Shown piece by piece: positions 31,791-42,398 of a stretch of 64,000 nucleotides of DNA. The number at the start of each line of letters is the position of its first letter. The stretch's first letter is position 1. The stretch is from positions 20,001 through 84,000 of the forward strand of contig JAUJYZ010000724.1 of NCBI GenBank assembly GCA_033675265.1. Reading direction: 5' to 3'. The notes beneath the pieces were generated by a model, which was not told where the DNA came from, did not search any database, and worked only from the letters and a program-made list of their open reading frames with translations. This stretch comes from Actinostola sp. cb2023 (taxonomy: Eukaryota > Cnidaria > Anthozoa > Actiniaria > Actinostolidae). A program made the position numbers and the translations under genes.

Positions 31791-32090
31791 TTTCTTTTCG
31801 TCTGTGTAAAGTTAAACAAGAAAGATTCTTTGATAAATCACGTAGTGGTTGTGGTTGTAGAGTTGTTGGTATCGGAGGTTGTTTGAAGGGGTGTTGTGGA
31901 CGTCACTTTTTTCTTGTTTCTTTTCGTCTGTGCAAAGTTAGTCAAGAAAGATTATTTGATAAATCACGTAGTGGTTATGGTTGTACAGTTGTTGGTATCG
32001 GAGGTTGTTTGAATGGGTGATGTTGTCGATACTTTTTTCTTGTTTCTTTTCGTCTGTGCAAAGTTCAACAAGAAAGTTTCTTTGATAGAT
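31790..32090. repeat. Receptor tail / 3' repeat of about 125 bp, three copies
   Basis: Same unit as elsewhere in the array, directly after the stop of the 32.1-33.1 kb receptor. Closest to the set at 20.95-21.26 kb. Confidence 0.7.
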
Positions 32091-33061
32091 CATGTATTGG
32101 TTGTGGTTGTACAGTTGTTGGTAGTGAGGTTGTTGGAAGCCGTTATATTTCGGCTGCTGTAATTGTTGATCCCTACTCGTTGACCCTGTGGATTTGTGGG
32201 CTTTTCCTTGCAACAAAAACAGACTATTTGCTTCATCTCGTCTCGAAATTCTGGAAGTTTCCATGCGTACACTACCAAGTTGACGAAAGAGTTTGAAAAT
32301 AAGAGAAATGTCGTTGAAAGGTTCAAATTTGCATGCACGATCAGACAGGACGAGCCAAAAACCTGGCAGTATATGATCAAAGTCCCATACGGAACCGAAG
32401 AAACAATTGAAGCAACAGTGGCACAGAATAGTGTCCTGCATAGTTTCATCTGCATCTGAGTATTCGCATTGTGCTGGAATATCGGGAAAAATCTTAGTTT
32501 GATGTAAATGCTGGTGTAAGACACGACTATGATGATGAGCGATGATAAAGCTACAATCAAAGATAAAGCAAGGGTTATGTAATCGCTTAAAGTTGACTCT
32601 TGACATCTTAAAATAACAATACTGGAAGCGGGTATGGCACTCAGACACCACGTTGTTATTATCCCATATTTATAGTACTTTTTGTTCATGACACGATGTC
32701 GAAATGGCTTGAAGACTGCGTATGCTCTCTCAAGAGCAATCAGAGCGAGTGTTACCAATGATTCTAACACCACTAGATTCCAGAATGCCCTTGCAAAGGT
32801 ATCCTTAAGGCTGGCACAAACAGCATCTGGATTTGTCTCAGATGTCTTGTATAAAATCAAGCTAATACTTCTTGAAAATGCCCGGAATCCTACTAATAGA
32901 TCAGCAATGGACAGATTGATCAGCAAGAAGCACGCCTTCCAGTGACGACGTTTTCTCACAAAGATGCAAAGGCTGAGAATGTTGCAAAAGATGATGATGA
33001 CAGCCTCCAGTAAGAACACGATAAGCCAGAACATTTGTTCTTGATTCGAAAGGTACTCCAT
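32090..33061 (-). CDS. Class A GPCR, type I, intact
   Basis: 323 residues from ATG 33061 (MEYLSNQEQMFWLIVF). All seven TM segments are open: FCNILSLCIF, NLSIADLLVG, Cys before TM3 (NPDAVCASL), ALERAYAVFKPFRHR, Trp in TM4 (TTWCLSAIPAS), ECL2 RCQEST, YTSIYIKLRFF, VPYGTLIIYCQVFGSSC (TM6-ECL3, extra Cys), NSFVNLVVYAWKLPEFRDE, CFCCKEK, then Asn/Thr-rich tail ending CTTTTNT. The leader differs from the main array and matches only the 24-kb copy, its partner in the duplicated two-gene block. Its 3' half is almost identical to the 21-kb pseudogene. Confidence 0.9.
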   Translation of the reverse strand: MEYLSNQEQMFWLIVFLLEAVIIIFCNILSLCIFVRKRRHWKACFLLINLSIADLLVGFRAFSRSISLILYKTSETNPDAVCASLKDTFARAFWNLVVLESLVTLALIALERAYAVFKPFRHRVMNKKYYKYGIITTWCLSAIPASSIVILRCQESTLSDYITLALSLIVALSSLIIIVVSYTSIYIKLRFFPIFQHNANTQMQMKLCRTLFCATVASIVSSVPYGTLIIYCQVFGSSCLIVHANLNLSTTFLLFSNSFVNLVVYAWKLPEFRDEMKQIVCFCCKEKPTNPQGQRVGINNYSSRNITASNNLTTNNCTTTTNT

Positions 33062-34265
33062 CTTTTATTATCTGCTTTATAGCTCAAATCTTGAATAATA
33101 GGGCGTAAAATATTACGGGTCTCGAAGTCTCGTTTTTTCGCAAAAAGCCGTCTCAGAGTCTCGAATTTTGAAAACAAAGGAAATCGGTGAAAAAATCGTC
33201 TCGGGCTCGCAAAAAAAAAAGCCTTGTCTCGGAGTCTCGAAAAGTCTCGCCTTGCCCACTGAGTCGATACCGCTAATATTCAGAGATTCCACTTCATTAA
33301 ACTCTTCTTTAGTGGAGAGTTGTTCCGTATCAAGACTATGGATGTTCATGTAGGAATCGATCGTGCAGATGTTTTCTTTGACGTTTAACTGCTACACTCA
33401 CCTCCAAGTCACTGATAACGGGTCATAGCGTGCAGAGAGATTGTGATTGACATCGATGATCGATTGAAATTTTGATTGAACCTAACTTTTTTTTACAATG
33501 CTGTTTACTGACAGCCGATTCTTCATCAACACGAAGCGACAACATCAGTGTAAGATCCATGATGTGTACGTTAGAATCGTTTTCGTATGAGTGGGAAGTA
33601 TACGTAGTTACGGTACGGTTGGTGCCGTACGGTGACCGTGCCGTATCCAAGCATTCTGATTGAGCGATGATTTTGAGCGCTGTGATCGGTTGAATACAAT
33701 GTCTTCGATTCCGTACCGTGACGGTAACTCCGAGTCGTAGGTTTCTCACTCATACGAAAACGACTCTATTGTCGTTTTCATAAACTACGGAACGGGGTTA
33801 TGGAAATTCATTGCTCAACCAATCAAAATGCTTGGACACGGCACGGTCACCGCACGGCACGAACCGTGTCGTAACTACTTCCCCAAAAAGTAAAAAGAAG
33901 AAAAAAAAAAAAAAAAACTAAAAAAGGAAAAAGACTCTAATACAGGGTTTGTAATTAAATCCCAATGGAAATTAATAAACAGCTCCACTTGTCATTGTTC
34001 AAGCCTTCTATGTCTTCCGGCATCCAACTTTTAATTTGATCAATGAAGAGGAGATGAAATTCATATTTAGTGGAATAATGATCAGTTTTATTGCACTTAT
34101 ATTATGATATTATGCCGGTTAGTGAAATTGAGGGAACGCCGTCAATGCCATAAATTTCTTCTGAGCGTTACGTTAGCCCTAAGAAAGCAGAACTGAATAT
34201 ATATATATATATTAATGTCTGCTATTTGGTTAAGTCCTCAGTTTACAAGTACTCTTATAGATTTC
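33062..34265. other. Block-2 spacer with a TCTCG-rich insertion and a MITE
   Basis: 33103-33275, rich in GTCTCG motifs with an (A)n run, is absent from block 1. 33571-33945 is the second copy of the TTAGAGTC TIR element (interior shortened, with a poly-A run at 33895-33917). The remaining sequence matches block 1. No gene. Confidence 0.6.
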
Positions 34266-34650
34266 CTTTAGCCCATACTAGTGTACTCGCTTGTTTCCAT
34301 TGAATTTATCGTTATACACCGACGCAGCCCATACTAGTGTACTCGCTAGTTTTCATTGAATTTATCATTATACACCGACGCAGCCCATACTAGTGTACTC
34401 GCTAGTTTCCATTGAATTTATCATTATACACTGAGCAGACGCAGCCCATACTAGTGTACTCGCTAGTTTCCATTGAATTTATCATTATACACCGACGCAG
34501 CCCATACTAGTGTACTCGCTAGTTTCCATTGAATTTATCATTATACACCGACGCAGCCCATATACTAGTGTACTAGCTAGTTTCCATTGAATTTATCATT
34601 ATACACCGACGCAGCCCATACTAGTGTACTCGCTAGTTTTTATTTATATC
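34266..34650. repeat. 56-bp satellite, about seven copies
   Basis: Unit CGACGCAGCCCATACTAGTG plus TACTCGCTAGTTTCCATTGA plus ATTTATCATTATACAC, 56 bp. The same satellite occurs in the opposite orientation at 36.95-38.07 kb, and as a single unit at 25.97 kb. Confidence 0.92.
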
Positions 34651-34981
34651 ACAAAGAATACTTTGATCGGATAGAACTTAAGATTTAATAATATATACAA
34701 CAGTTTCTCGTCCATCGATTACTCATTACATTTTCAATTTCAAATACAAATACAAAGTTTTAAACAAATTGTACTTAAAAGTCCGTAGAATAAATTTATT
34801 GTAAGTGTTTCTTCTCGTATTATCATCAGTAAACCAAAGATGGCTGTTTGTCTCTCATGACGTACTGACTTTCTATTTCTTTCGAGAAAAATGATGGTTC
34901 ATAATGAAGAACATGCAACAGTCTATATCCATGTTTCATTCAGCGTTTTTGTCCGTTACAATAACTTGTTATGTTCATCAG

Positions 34982-35854
34982 CTAGAAAACAAAAACACTT
35001 TTCAATTCTCTTCGGAATTCAGGCATCCTGAATGAATAAATAACGACATTCATGAAAGAATTGCTCAAAAGTAGAAGTTTAAAGATTAGAGTGCGCACTT
35101 CATTTTCATCTAACAAGCCACCTTGAAGACGAAACAACAGTTCGATGCTTTTAGGCGACCATGTTATGATGGAAACAAGAGTCACAATGAACAATGTTTT
35201 TGTCAGTTTCTTGTTATCTTCAACAGTTCGTGAGTGGTTTATCTCAGGGAAGAATCTCATCTTGATCCATATGGCAAGGTAGGAGAGAGTTATGATGGTG
35301 AGCGACAAACACGTTGCTGCATAGATGATACCAACAAGAAGGCCACTGGCTAAAAGTTTACTCAGATACAACATGTAAGTAACTGGGACCAAATGTGCAA
35401 GGATCCACACGGAGATGATGGCTGCAAAGTAGTGGCGTCTTGTAGCGACTCGAAGACGGAATGGGAAGAATACGGCAACCAATCTCTCAATGGCGATAGC
35501 TGAGAGAGAGTACAACGAAGCGCTATTGCTCAGCTGAAACAGAAATGTCTGGGTAAGGAGGAAACTGTAAAGAACCCCATTGGACAAAGTACCAAGAGAA
35601 GCGATACACAGTAGGGTGACTGTCAACCCTACCAGAGAATCTGCGATGGTCAAGTTTACGAGCAAAAAGCATGACTTCTTGGTGCGAAAGTGGCGTTTGA
35701 GAAAGACCATGAAAGTCAATGCGTTAGCAACTAGAATAACACATCCAAACGCAATCAGTATTCCAACGCTGATGAATTCGAAGTTCGTCTTAACATTGGT
35801 ATCGTAGAGTCTGGTCCCGCTGAACTGCGAGGGATTCTCTTGCGAAGCGTTCAT
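34982..35854 (-). CDS. Class A GPCR, type II, intact
   Basis: 290 residues if started at the first ATG (35854, MNASQENPSQF; the frame is open a little further upstream but without ATG). NAS at residues 2-4 is an N-glycosylation sequon on a short extracellular N-terminus. Landmarks: Asn44 in TM1, NLTIAD with Asp72, Glu123-Arg124-Leu125 in place of DRY, Trp150 in TM4, ITWSPKS in TM6, NVVIYSFRMPEFRRELKSVFVF in TM7/helix 8, then immediate stop, so almost no tail. No Cys precedes TM3, unlike type I. The 27-kb copy is its broken tandem duplicate and the receptor at the left edge its plus-strand relative. Confidence 0.9.
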   Translation of the reverse strand: MNASQENPSQFSGTRLYDTNVKTNFEFISVGILIAFGCVILVANALTFMVFLKRHFRTKKSCFLLVNLTIADSLVGLTVTLLCIASLGTLSNGVLYSFLLTQTFLFQLSNSASLYSLSAIAIERLVAVFFPFRLRVATRRHYFAAIISVWILAHLVPVTYMLYLSKLLASGLLVGIIYAATCLSLTIITLSYLAIWIKMRFFPEINHSRTVEDNKKLTKTLFIVTLVSIITWSPKSIELLFRLQGGLLDENEVRTLIFKLLLLSNSFMNVVIYSFRMPEFRRELKSVFVF

Positions 35855-36950
35855 AGTAACTTGATTTGTGGACCAACCTAACAGTTTTGGGGCGGACAAT
35901 ATAATTATTTGCTTCTGGCAAAAGTAGAGTGATGTGAACCGACTTATATAGATAACACATCACGATTTCTATTGGATGACATCGGTGACAGTTAATATTA
36001 GATACGGTATGTCATGTATAGCCATTATCTTATACAATAAAGTAAATGTTTTGTAATATCTGATAGATCAGTAGAGAAAAACATCGACGAACTACTTGCT
36101 GGTTCACAGACTTTAAATATTTTCCACACCGACGTCGTGCATCAAGACTGATCCTACTCGCTAGTGGCATCGTTGTTGGCGAACCTAGCCTACTACTTTT
36201 CTCTACTGTTTTGTAATATATATAATCAAGAGAGCATGGTCTCTTGATATAATATATAGTTTCAACAGAGCTCTATTTCAACTAGCTTTGTCATTGCCTC
36301 TAAATTAGATGCCCCTGTACGGATCATACTGTTTGAATCAATCAATCAATCAAGCAATCAAGCAATCAAGCAATCAAGAAAGAAAGAAATTAAATTAAAC
36401 CCTTACGAAATACAGATTCAGTTATAGTGAAAAACTCAAGTCAGCAGATCTTTCAGTGGCGTTGTCCGGCTTTAGAAAGTTTCTAATTTTTAAACAAATT
36501 GAATCTGATAACGGTCACATTGGATTCTTTATACATTGCCGGTGACTGGTTTTAATAGTCCTCACGATGAATTGATTGCTCATGAAGAAATTGTCTTCTT
36601 TTTTTATTTATTTTTATTTAAGTTTAATTTAATTTAATAATTTCAAAAAAATCAATGAAGAAATTTTCAATTTATTTGCGGCACGAAACACAAAAGAGAC
36701 AATAAAAACAAAGAAGTGAAGCTATATTAAATACAGCTGCAGCTTGAGAGGAGTTCTTTTTAATTCAAGTTTCTAAACTCATTTTTATTCCATATTGTAG
36801 CCTAGTGTAGCTTCTAAACACGGCCGTCAGCGGTGAATAATGTGTGCGCATGCGTGATTAATTAGTTAATTTTATTGCAGGGCTACTGAGTCATCAGTAC
36901 AATTGATTTGAAATTGTAACTGTCGTGTGTTATCCTCTGGAAATAAAAAT
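35855..36950. other. 5' spacer of the 35-kb receptor, no gene
   Basis: Matches 27535-28560. Contains an (ATCA)n/(AAGC)n-type run at 36335-36390. The duplication ends near 36860. Confidence 0.65.
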
Positions 36951-38072
36951 GGAAACTAGCAAGTACACTAGTATGGGCTGCGTCGTTGCATATATTGATA
37001 AATTCAATGGAAACTAGCAAGTACACTAGTATGGGCTGCGTCGTTGCATATTGATAAATTCAATGGAAACTAGCAAGTACACTAGTATGGGCTGCGTCGG
37101 TGTATAATGATAAATTCAATGGAAACTAGCGAGTACACTAGTATGGGCTGCGTCGGTGTAACATGATAAATTCAATGGAAACTAGCAAGTACACTAGTAT
37201 GGGCTGCGTCGGTGTATAATGATAAATTCAATGGAAACTAGCGGGTACACTAGTATGGGGGCTGCGTCAGTGTATAATAATACTAATTCAATGGAAACTA
37301 GCGAGTACACTAGTATCGGCTGCGTCGGTGTATAATGATAAATTCAATGAAACTAGCGAGTACACTAGTATGGGCTGCGTCAGTGTATAATAATAAATTC
37401 AATGGAAACTAGCGAGTACACTAGTATGGGCTGTGTTGGTGTATAATGATAAATTCAATGGAAACTAGCGAGTACACTAGTATGGGCTGCGTCGGTGTAC
37501 AATGATAAATTCAATGGAAACTAGCGAGTACACTAGTATGGGCTGCGTAGGTGTATAATGATAAATTCAATGAAAACTAGCGAGTACACTAGTATGGGCT
37601 GCGTCAGTGTATAATGATAAATTCAATGGAAACTAGCAAGTACACTAGTATGGGGTGTGTCGGTGTATAATGATAAATTCAATGGAAACTAGCAAGTACA
37701 CTAGTATGGGCTGCGTCGGTGTATAATGATAAATTCAATGGAAACTAGCGAGTACACTAGTATGGGCTGCGTCGGTGTAACATGATAAATTCAATGGAAA
37801 CTAGCAAGTTCACTAGTATGGGCTGCGTCGGTGTATAATGATAAATTCAATGGAAACTAGCGGGTACACTAGTATGGGCTGCGTCAGTGTATAATAATAA
37901 ATTCAATGGAAACTAGCGAGTACACTAGTATCGGCTGCGTCGGTGTATAATAATAAATTCAATGGAAACTAGCGAGTACACTAGTATGGGCTGTGTTGGT
38001 GTATAATGATAAATTCAATGGAAACTAGCGAGTACACTAGTATGGGCTGCGTCGGTGCATAGTGATAAATTC
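36951..38072. repeat. 56-bp satellite, about 20 copies, inverted relative to 34.3 kb
   Basis: Unit AAATTCAATGGAAACTAGCG plus AGTACACTAGTATGGGCTGC plus GTCGGTGTATAATGAT. Small variants (AGCAAG/AGCGAG, GTGTAACATG, ATAATAATA) recur in the same order, suggesting block-wise amplification of several units (for example 37100-37310 and 37720-37940). Confidence 0.95.
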
Positions 38073-38500
38073 AAAGCCAGTAAAGAAAATCTTAACACCG
38101 TGAAAAGATAGAACTTAACTTTACTGAGGTTCATGATGAACGAAGACACCACCAATAAACTTTGCGATGCCATATGAAGCAACTTGTCATACGACGCCAA
38201 AAGAACCAAATCTTTACGGCAATGCATGAAATAGTGTAAACTCTGCAAATTTCTGAGTTATGCTATATACAGATATTGAAATTAATCTGTACATATAGCG
38301 GTTATTGTTAAATATCTTATTATTATTATACACCACACGTCGAGATCAACAAATTTGTAATTTATCATTGTAGTGACTAAATAAAGGTTACATATATTAT
38401 GTATGCGCGTCTATATGGATGTATGAAGTGAAGCCGTATCGAGAGAAGGTGGATTTCCCGATAATTGCTCTGCATTTCACTGTTTGACACATAGAGAGGG
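38073..38500. other. Intergenic, 5' of the 38.5-kb GPCR
   Basis: Unique AT-rich sequence. No gene or repeat recognised. Confidence 0.5.
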
Positions 38501-38504
38501 AAAG

Positions 38505-39491
38505 ATGGTGGAAGGTCTTTCGATTAAAGAGAAAATGTTTTGGTTTATCGTGTTTTTACTGGAGGCTGTCTTCATCGTCTTTTGCAACATTCTCAGCCTC
38601 TGCATCTTTGTGAGAAAATTTCGTCACTGCAAGACAGTCGTGCTTCTTGCTCGTCAATCTGTGCATTGCTGATCTTTTAGTAGGATGTCAGGTGATGGTT
38701 ACAAACATCGGCGCTATTGCACCCAAGACATTTGAACATCATGATGTTGATTGTATCAGTCTTCAAGATGCTTTTAAAAGAGCAATCTGGTATATAGTGG
38801 TGTTAGAATCCATGATGACTCTCGCTCTGATTGCTCTTGAGAGAGCATTTGCTGTCTTCAAGCCATTTCGACATCGTGTCATGAAAACAAAGTACTATAA
38901 ATATGGGATAATAACAACGTGGTGTCTGAACGCCATTCCTGCTTGCTGTAGCGTTTCGTTACGCTGTCAACAGGCAAATGTAAGAAAAAGAGTAACACTT
39001 GGTTTAGCTGTGCTACTGGCGTTGTCATCACTAATTATCATGATCGTCTCGTACATCAGCATTTACATCAAACTAAGATTCTACCCGATATTTCAGCATA
39101 ACTCTCACAATCAGATGCAGATAAAACTGTGCAGGACACTATTCTGTGCCTCCGTTGCCTCCATTATTACTTTATTGCCGTTGGCTGCTTTGCGATGCTA
39201 CATGGAAATATGTGATCCTTCATGTTCGGTGTCGGTGCACTTGTATAAAGCAACAGTGTTTCTTGTGTGCTCCAACTCTATCATCAACTTGTTAATATAT
39301 GCCTGGAAAATGCCTGAATTTGGTGATGAGCTGAGAAAAGTTATATGTGTTTCTGCTGCAGAAGCAGGCCTAGAAATGAAGCTGTGCAACGTGAAATAGT
39401 GGCAACAAATCACCAGGGCTCACGAGAAAACAACAATGCAAATATACACTGCAGCAATGCAACTGCAACGACATCAGTAACACCTCAGTAA
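38505..39491 (+). pseudogene. Class A GPCR, type I, two frameshifts
   Basis: ATG 38505 (MVEGLSIKEKMFWF), TM1 to RKFRHCK, then a 4-nt insertion (AGTC at about 38633) shifts the frame before LVNLCIADLLVG. The second frame runs through Cys before TM3, ALERAFAVFKPFRHR, TM4, ECL2 RCQQAN, YISIYIKLRFYPIFQHNSHN, NSIINLLIYAWKMPEFGDE. A 2-nt insertion near 39350 then diverts the tail: the third frame restores CFCCRSRPRNEA and an Asn/Thr-rich tail ending at TAA 39491. Opposite strand to the main array. An earlier stop (39399) ends the middle frame. Confidence 0.87.
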
Positions 39492-40060
39492 CGTTAACTT
39501 AACACTAAATAACAACAACAACATCACAACAACACCGCCAAGACTACTTTTTACCCGATGAAAGTGCATTGTCGTTCGTTGTGGTGACCCTATATAGATT
39601 CAAGCAAGAAAAGAACAGCCATATACAAAAAGTACAATTCCTGTATCTACAGTGGATGAATGTTAATTCCACAAAGCGTAATCCTACTGAACAAAAAACT
39701 CGCGCTCTTCAAACCTCGGACATTCATTGGACATTTTTCAATTTCCAAGGCTTTTTTAATTATTTCACGAATATTTCAACAGAAACATCCAGAACGGCAT
39801 CCAAGGTTTTGAATTGGGCATTTCCAAATAATTTCCAAGGTTTATAATTTGAGAGTGCTTGGATGAAAAAATAAGAAGTAAAATTAATTCTCAATAATTC
39901 AGTACTCTGAGAGTAAGCACTTTATTAAATGTTTATCCTATGCGTGATGGTGGGCTTCATTAATTTCCCTTCGAAGGTGGAACACTAATATCAATTACAC
40001 AAACCAACTGAATTCGCCGTCTTTTGTGCTACGAAGTCAAAAGTAAATATTGTAGATTAA
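39492..40060. other. Intergenic, no supported gene
   Basis: A short stretch of AAC repeats (39508-39535) follows the receptor tail. One ORF of about 90 codons at 39569-39847 has no recognisable features. Confidence 0.5.
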
Positions 40061-40860
40061 ATTCAGTCAATCCTGAAACTTTATTTGATCAATATAATCA
40101 ACAATCGTGAATTTCAACAACGACGCCATGATTGATCAGTGTGAGTGCAATACAGATGGCAGTAGAACAGCTGTAAACTTTGTGGAAAGACAATTTGTGG
40201 AACTTCACGACATGTTGGAAGTCAAACTCTAAAGCCATTCTCCGACAGACTGAGCAAAATCATTGATAATGATACAGACCTTTAAAGATTGTAACAAGTA
40301 TTGCAAAAGTGGTATGTTCCAAGGAAGTTCGGTATGTTCTTCATTTAATGCAGCTGAAAACGTTTTGGTTTCCCTGAGGGAACTGTTGTGCACAGATATA
40401 TGTATGAAGGTTATTCATTTAATGTTATCAATGGCATAGGATTTCTGTAAAGATGCACAGTATATATTTGCAAAAGTGTCACCATAATATGCTGGGATGG
40501 ATATTCTTCGCTGTCCTGTTATCAGCGGTTAGGATTTCTAGTAAAGTTTAATAATATCAAAATGGCAGAATTCCTATGTTCTGAGGTTTTCGTTTGTATG
40601 TTAAGTATAGGATTTCAACTAATATACTATATTCAAAAGTGGCACCATAATTCCTGGGATGTTCTGAGGTTCTTCGTTTGTCCAATGTTATCAGCGGTAT
40701 AGAATTTCAGCTAGTAAAGATTTCAACTAATATTCCAAAAGTGGCACCAGAATTCCTGGGATGTTCTGAGGTTCTTCGTTTGTCGGAGAAGCACTGATTC
40801 AGAGCAAACTGTCTCCGGAACCCTTGCGATTGAACTGAAGACGTTTGGTCGAGTACTGAC
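40061..40860. repeat. Upstream repeat module of the 41-kb GPCR
   Basis: 40070-40245 is the reverse complement of the modules at 4.5 and 7.8 kb. 40430-40800 contains three to four copies of the CCTGGGATGTTCTGAGGTTC / GGATTTCAACTAATAT unit seen reverse-complemented at 4.12-4.45 kb. Position just 5' of the receptor in both loci suggests leader or promoter sequence. Confidence 0.6.
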
Positions 40861-40869
40861 GAAATCAAC

Positions 40870-41697
40870 ATGGAAGGTCCTTCGAATGGAGAAAGGTTGT
40901 TCTGGTTCATCGTCTTCACGCTGGAGGCGCTCGTCATCATCTTGAGCAACATTCTAACATTCGCCATCTTTTTCAGGAAATTTCGTAACTGTAAGCCGTG
41001 TTTCTTGCTGATGAACCTTTCAATCGCTGACCTTTTGGTCGGGATATCGGTACTTTATTCAGGGGTCGAAGTTTTGGTTATGATGCCACTCTATTTGCAA
41101 AGATTGGATCCGTGTCACAAGATTAGTTTCACGTTGTCGTACGCTTTGATAATTTTCGTACAAATTGAATCCTTGGCATGTCTGGCTCTAGTCGCACTCG
41201 AGAGAGCATTCGCCGTCTTTATGCCTTTTCGTCACCGTGTTGTCCAGGTGAAATACTATCGATTTGCAGTAGCATTGACCTGGCTTCTTAGCGCCATTCC
41301 CGCTTCCTTACTTGTTATCTTGCGTTGTCATCCAAACGCTATTCGCAAGCGAAGTGTATTGGGAGTGGCTTGTCTGTTGGTGCTGTCATCGTTTGTAATC
41401 ATGGCAGTATCTTACATCAGTATATACATCAAAGTGCGTTATTTTCCAGTTTTCCAACACAACACCAACACTCGAATGCAGATGAAACTGTGCAGGACAT
41501 TATCCCTTGCTACTGTTGTGTGCGTTGCTAGTTTACTGCCATATGGTGTCATGCGGCTGTACATGGAAGTTTGTGACCCAGCTTGTGTCGTATCCTTGCA
41601 TGTGTTTGAATCCACGAGGTTTTGTATGTATTCTAATTCGTTCCTGAATTTGGCTGTTTATGCATGGAAGATATTCCTGAATTTGGAGCCGAGTTGA
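40870..41697 (+). CDS. Class A GPCR, type I, open with a truncated helix 8
   Basis: 275 residues from ATG 40870 (MEGPSNGERLFWFIVF). Seven TMs with SNILTFAIF, NLSIADLLVG, Cys before TM3 (LDPCHKIS), ALERAFAVFMPFRHR, Trp in TM4, ECL2 RCHPNA, YISIYIKVRYF, NTNTRMQMKLCRTL, NSFLNLAVYAWK. Instead of KMPEFGxEL the frame reads KIFLNLEPS-stop. The expected helix 8 (IPEFGAELKYIVRFC) is present in the -1 frame and stays open to 41861. The 3-kb paralogue has the same displacement, so it predates their duplication and the short form may be the functional one. Confidence 0.82.
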   Translation: MEGPSNGERLFWFIVFTLEALVIILSNILTFAIFFRKFRNCKPCFLLMNLSIADLLVGISVLYSGVEVLVMMPLYLQRLDPCHKISFTLSYALIIFVQIESLACLALVALERAFAVFMPFRHRVVQVKYYRFAVALTWLLSAIPASLLVILRCHPNAIRKRSVLGVACLLVLSSFVIMAVSYISIYIKVRYFPVFQHNTNTRMQMKLCRTLSLATVVCVASLLPYGVMRLYMEVCDPACVVSLHVFESTRFCMYSNSFLNLAVYAWKIFLNLEPS

Positions 41698-41861
41698 AAT
41701 ACATTGTAAGGTTTTGCAGAAGAGATAACTCACAAATTGGCGCCGTGAAGGCTAGAGATCATGGAACAACACCACCACCAACAACAACAACAACAACACT
41801 ACCACCTCCCTCCACCTCCACCTCCACCGCCGCCACCACCACCACCAACAACAACAATTAA
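41664..41861 (+). other. Displaced-frame GPCR tail (helix 8 plus Thr/Pro/Asn tail)
   Basis: Overlaps the end of the receptor in another frame: IPEFGAELKYIVRFCRRDN then Thr/Pro-rich and NNNN. Equivalent to 2476-3228 behind the 3-kb receptor. Its ATG (MED) is accidental, inside the Trp-Lys codons of the main frame. Confidence 0.5.
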
Positions 41862-41948
41862 CAACAACAACACCGACACCACCAATGCAACAACAACAAC
41901 AACACTACCACCGCCGCCACCACCACCGCCACCATCACCACCACCATC

Positions 41949-41980
<32 letters not shown>

Positions 41981-42290
41981 CAGCAACACTACCACGTACC
42001 GCCACCACAACCACACCACCACCACAACAACAACAACAACAATCAATAACAACAACAACAACAACAATTAACAACAATTAACAACAACAACACCGCCACC
42101 ACCAATGCAACAACAACAACAACAACACTACCACCGCCACCACCAACAACAACACCTTCAACCGTCGCCACGTGCACCAACAACACCTTCAACCGCCACC
42201 ACCACCACCACCACCACAACAACAACAACAACAACAACAACAACACCTTCAACCACCACCACCACCAATAACAACAACAACAGCACGTCC
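41760..42290. repeat. AAC/ACC trinucleotide array
   Basis: Nearly pure AAC, ACC and CCA triplets with two larger sub-repeats (ACAACACCTTCAACCGCCAC near 42150-42260). It is the same composition and strand as the tail-coding sequence of the receptor before it. Long His/Gln, Thr/Pro and Asn frames through it are incidental. Confidence 0.9.
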
Positions 42291-42398
42291 AAATACTTAC
42301 TGATGAATCTCACATTTTCCTAAAGCTTAATTAATGACGCCCTCATTAACGGTCGCTTTAATACAATTTCTCTTCGATTGCTTTGCTGCAGATTTTTA

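Noticed and set aside
41660..41690. Programmed -1 frameshifting joining TM7 to helix 8 in the 41-kb receptor
   Set aside because: No X-XXY-YYZ slippery heptamer at the junction (AAGATATTCC). A fixed indel is simpler, though the shared break itself is kept as a finding.
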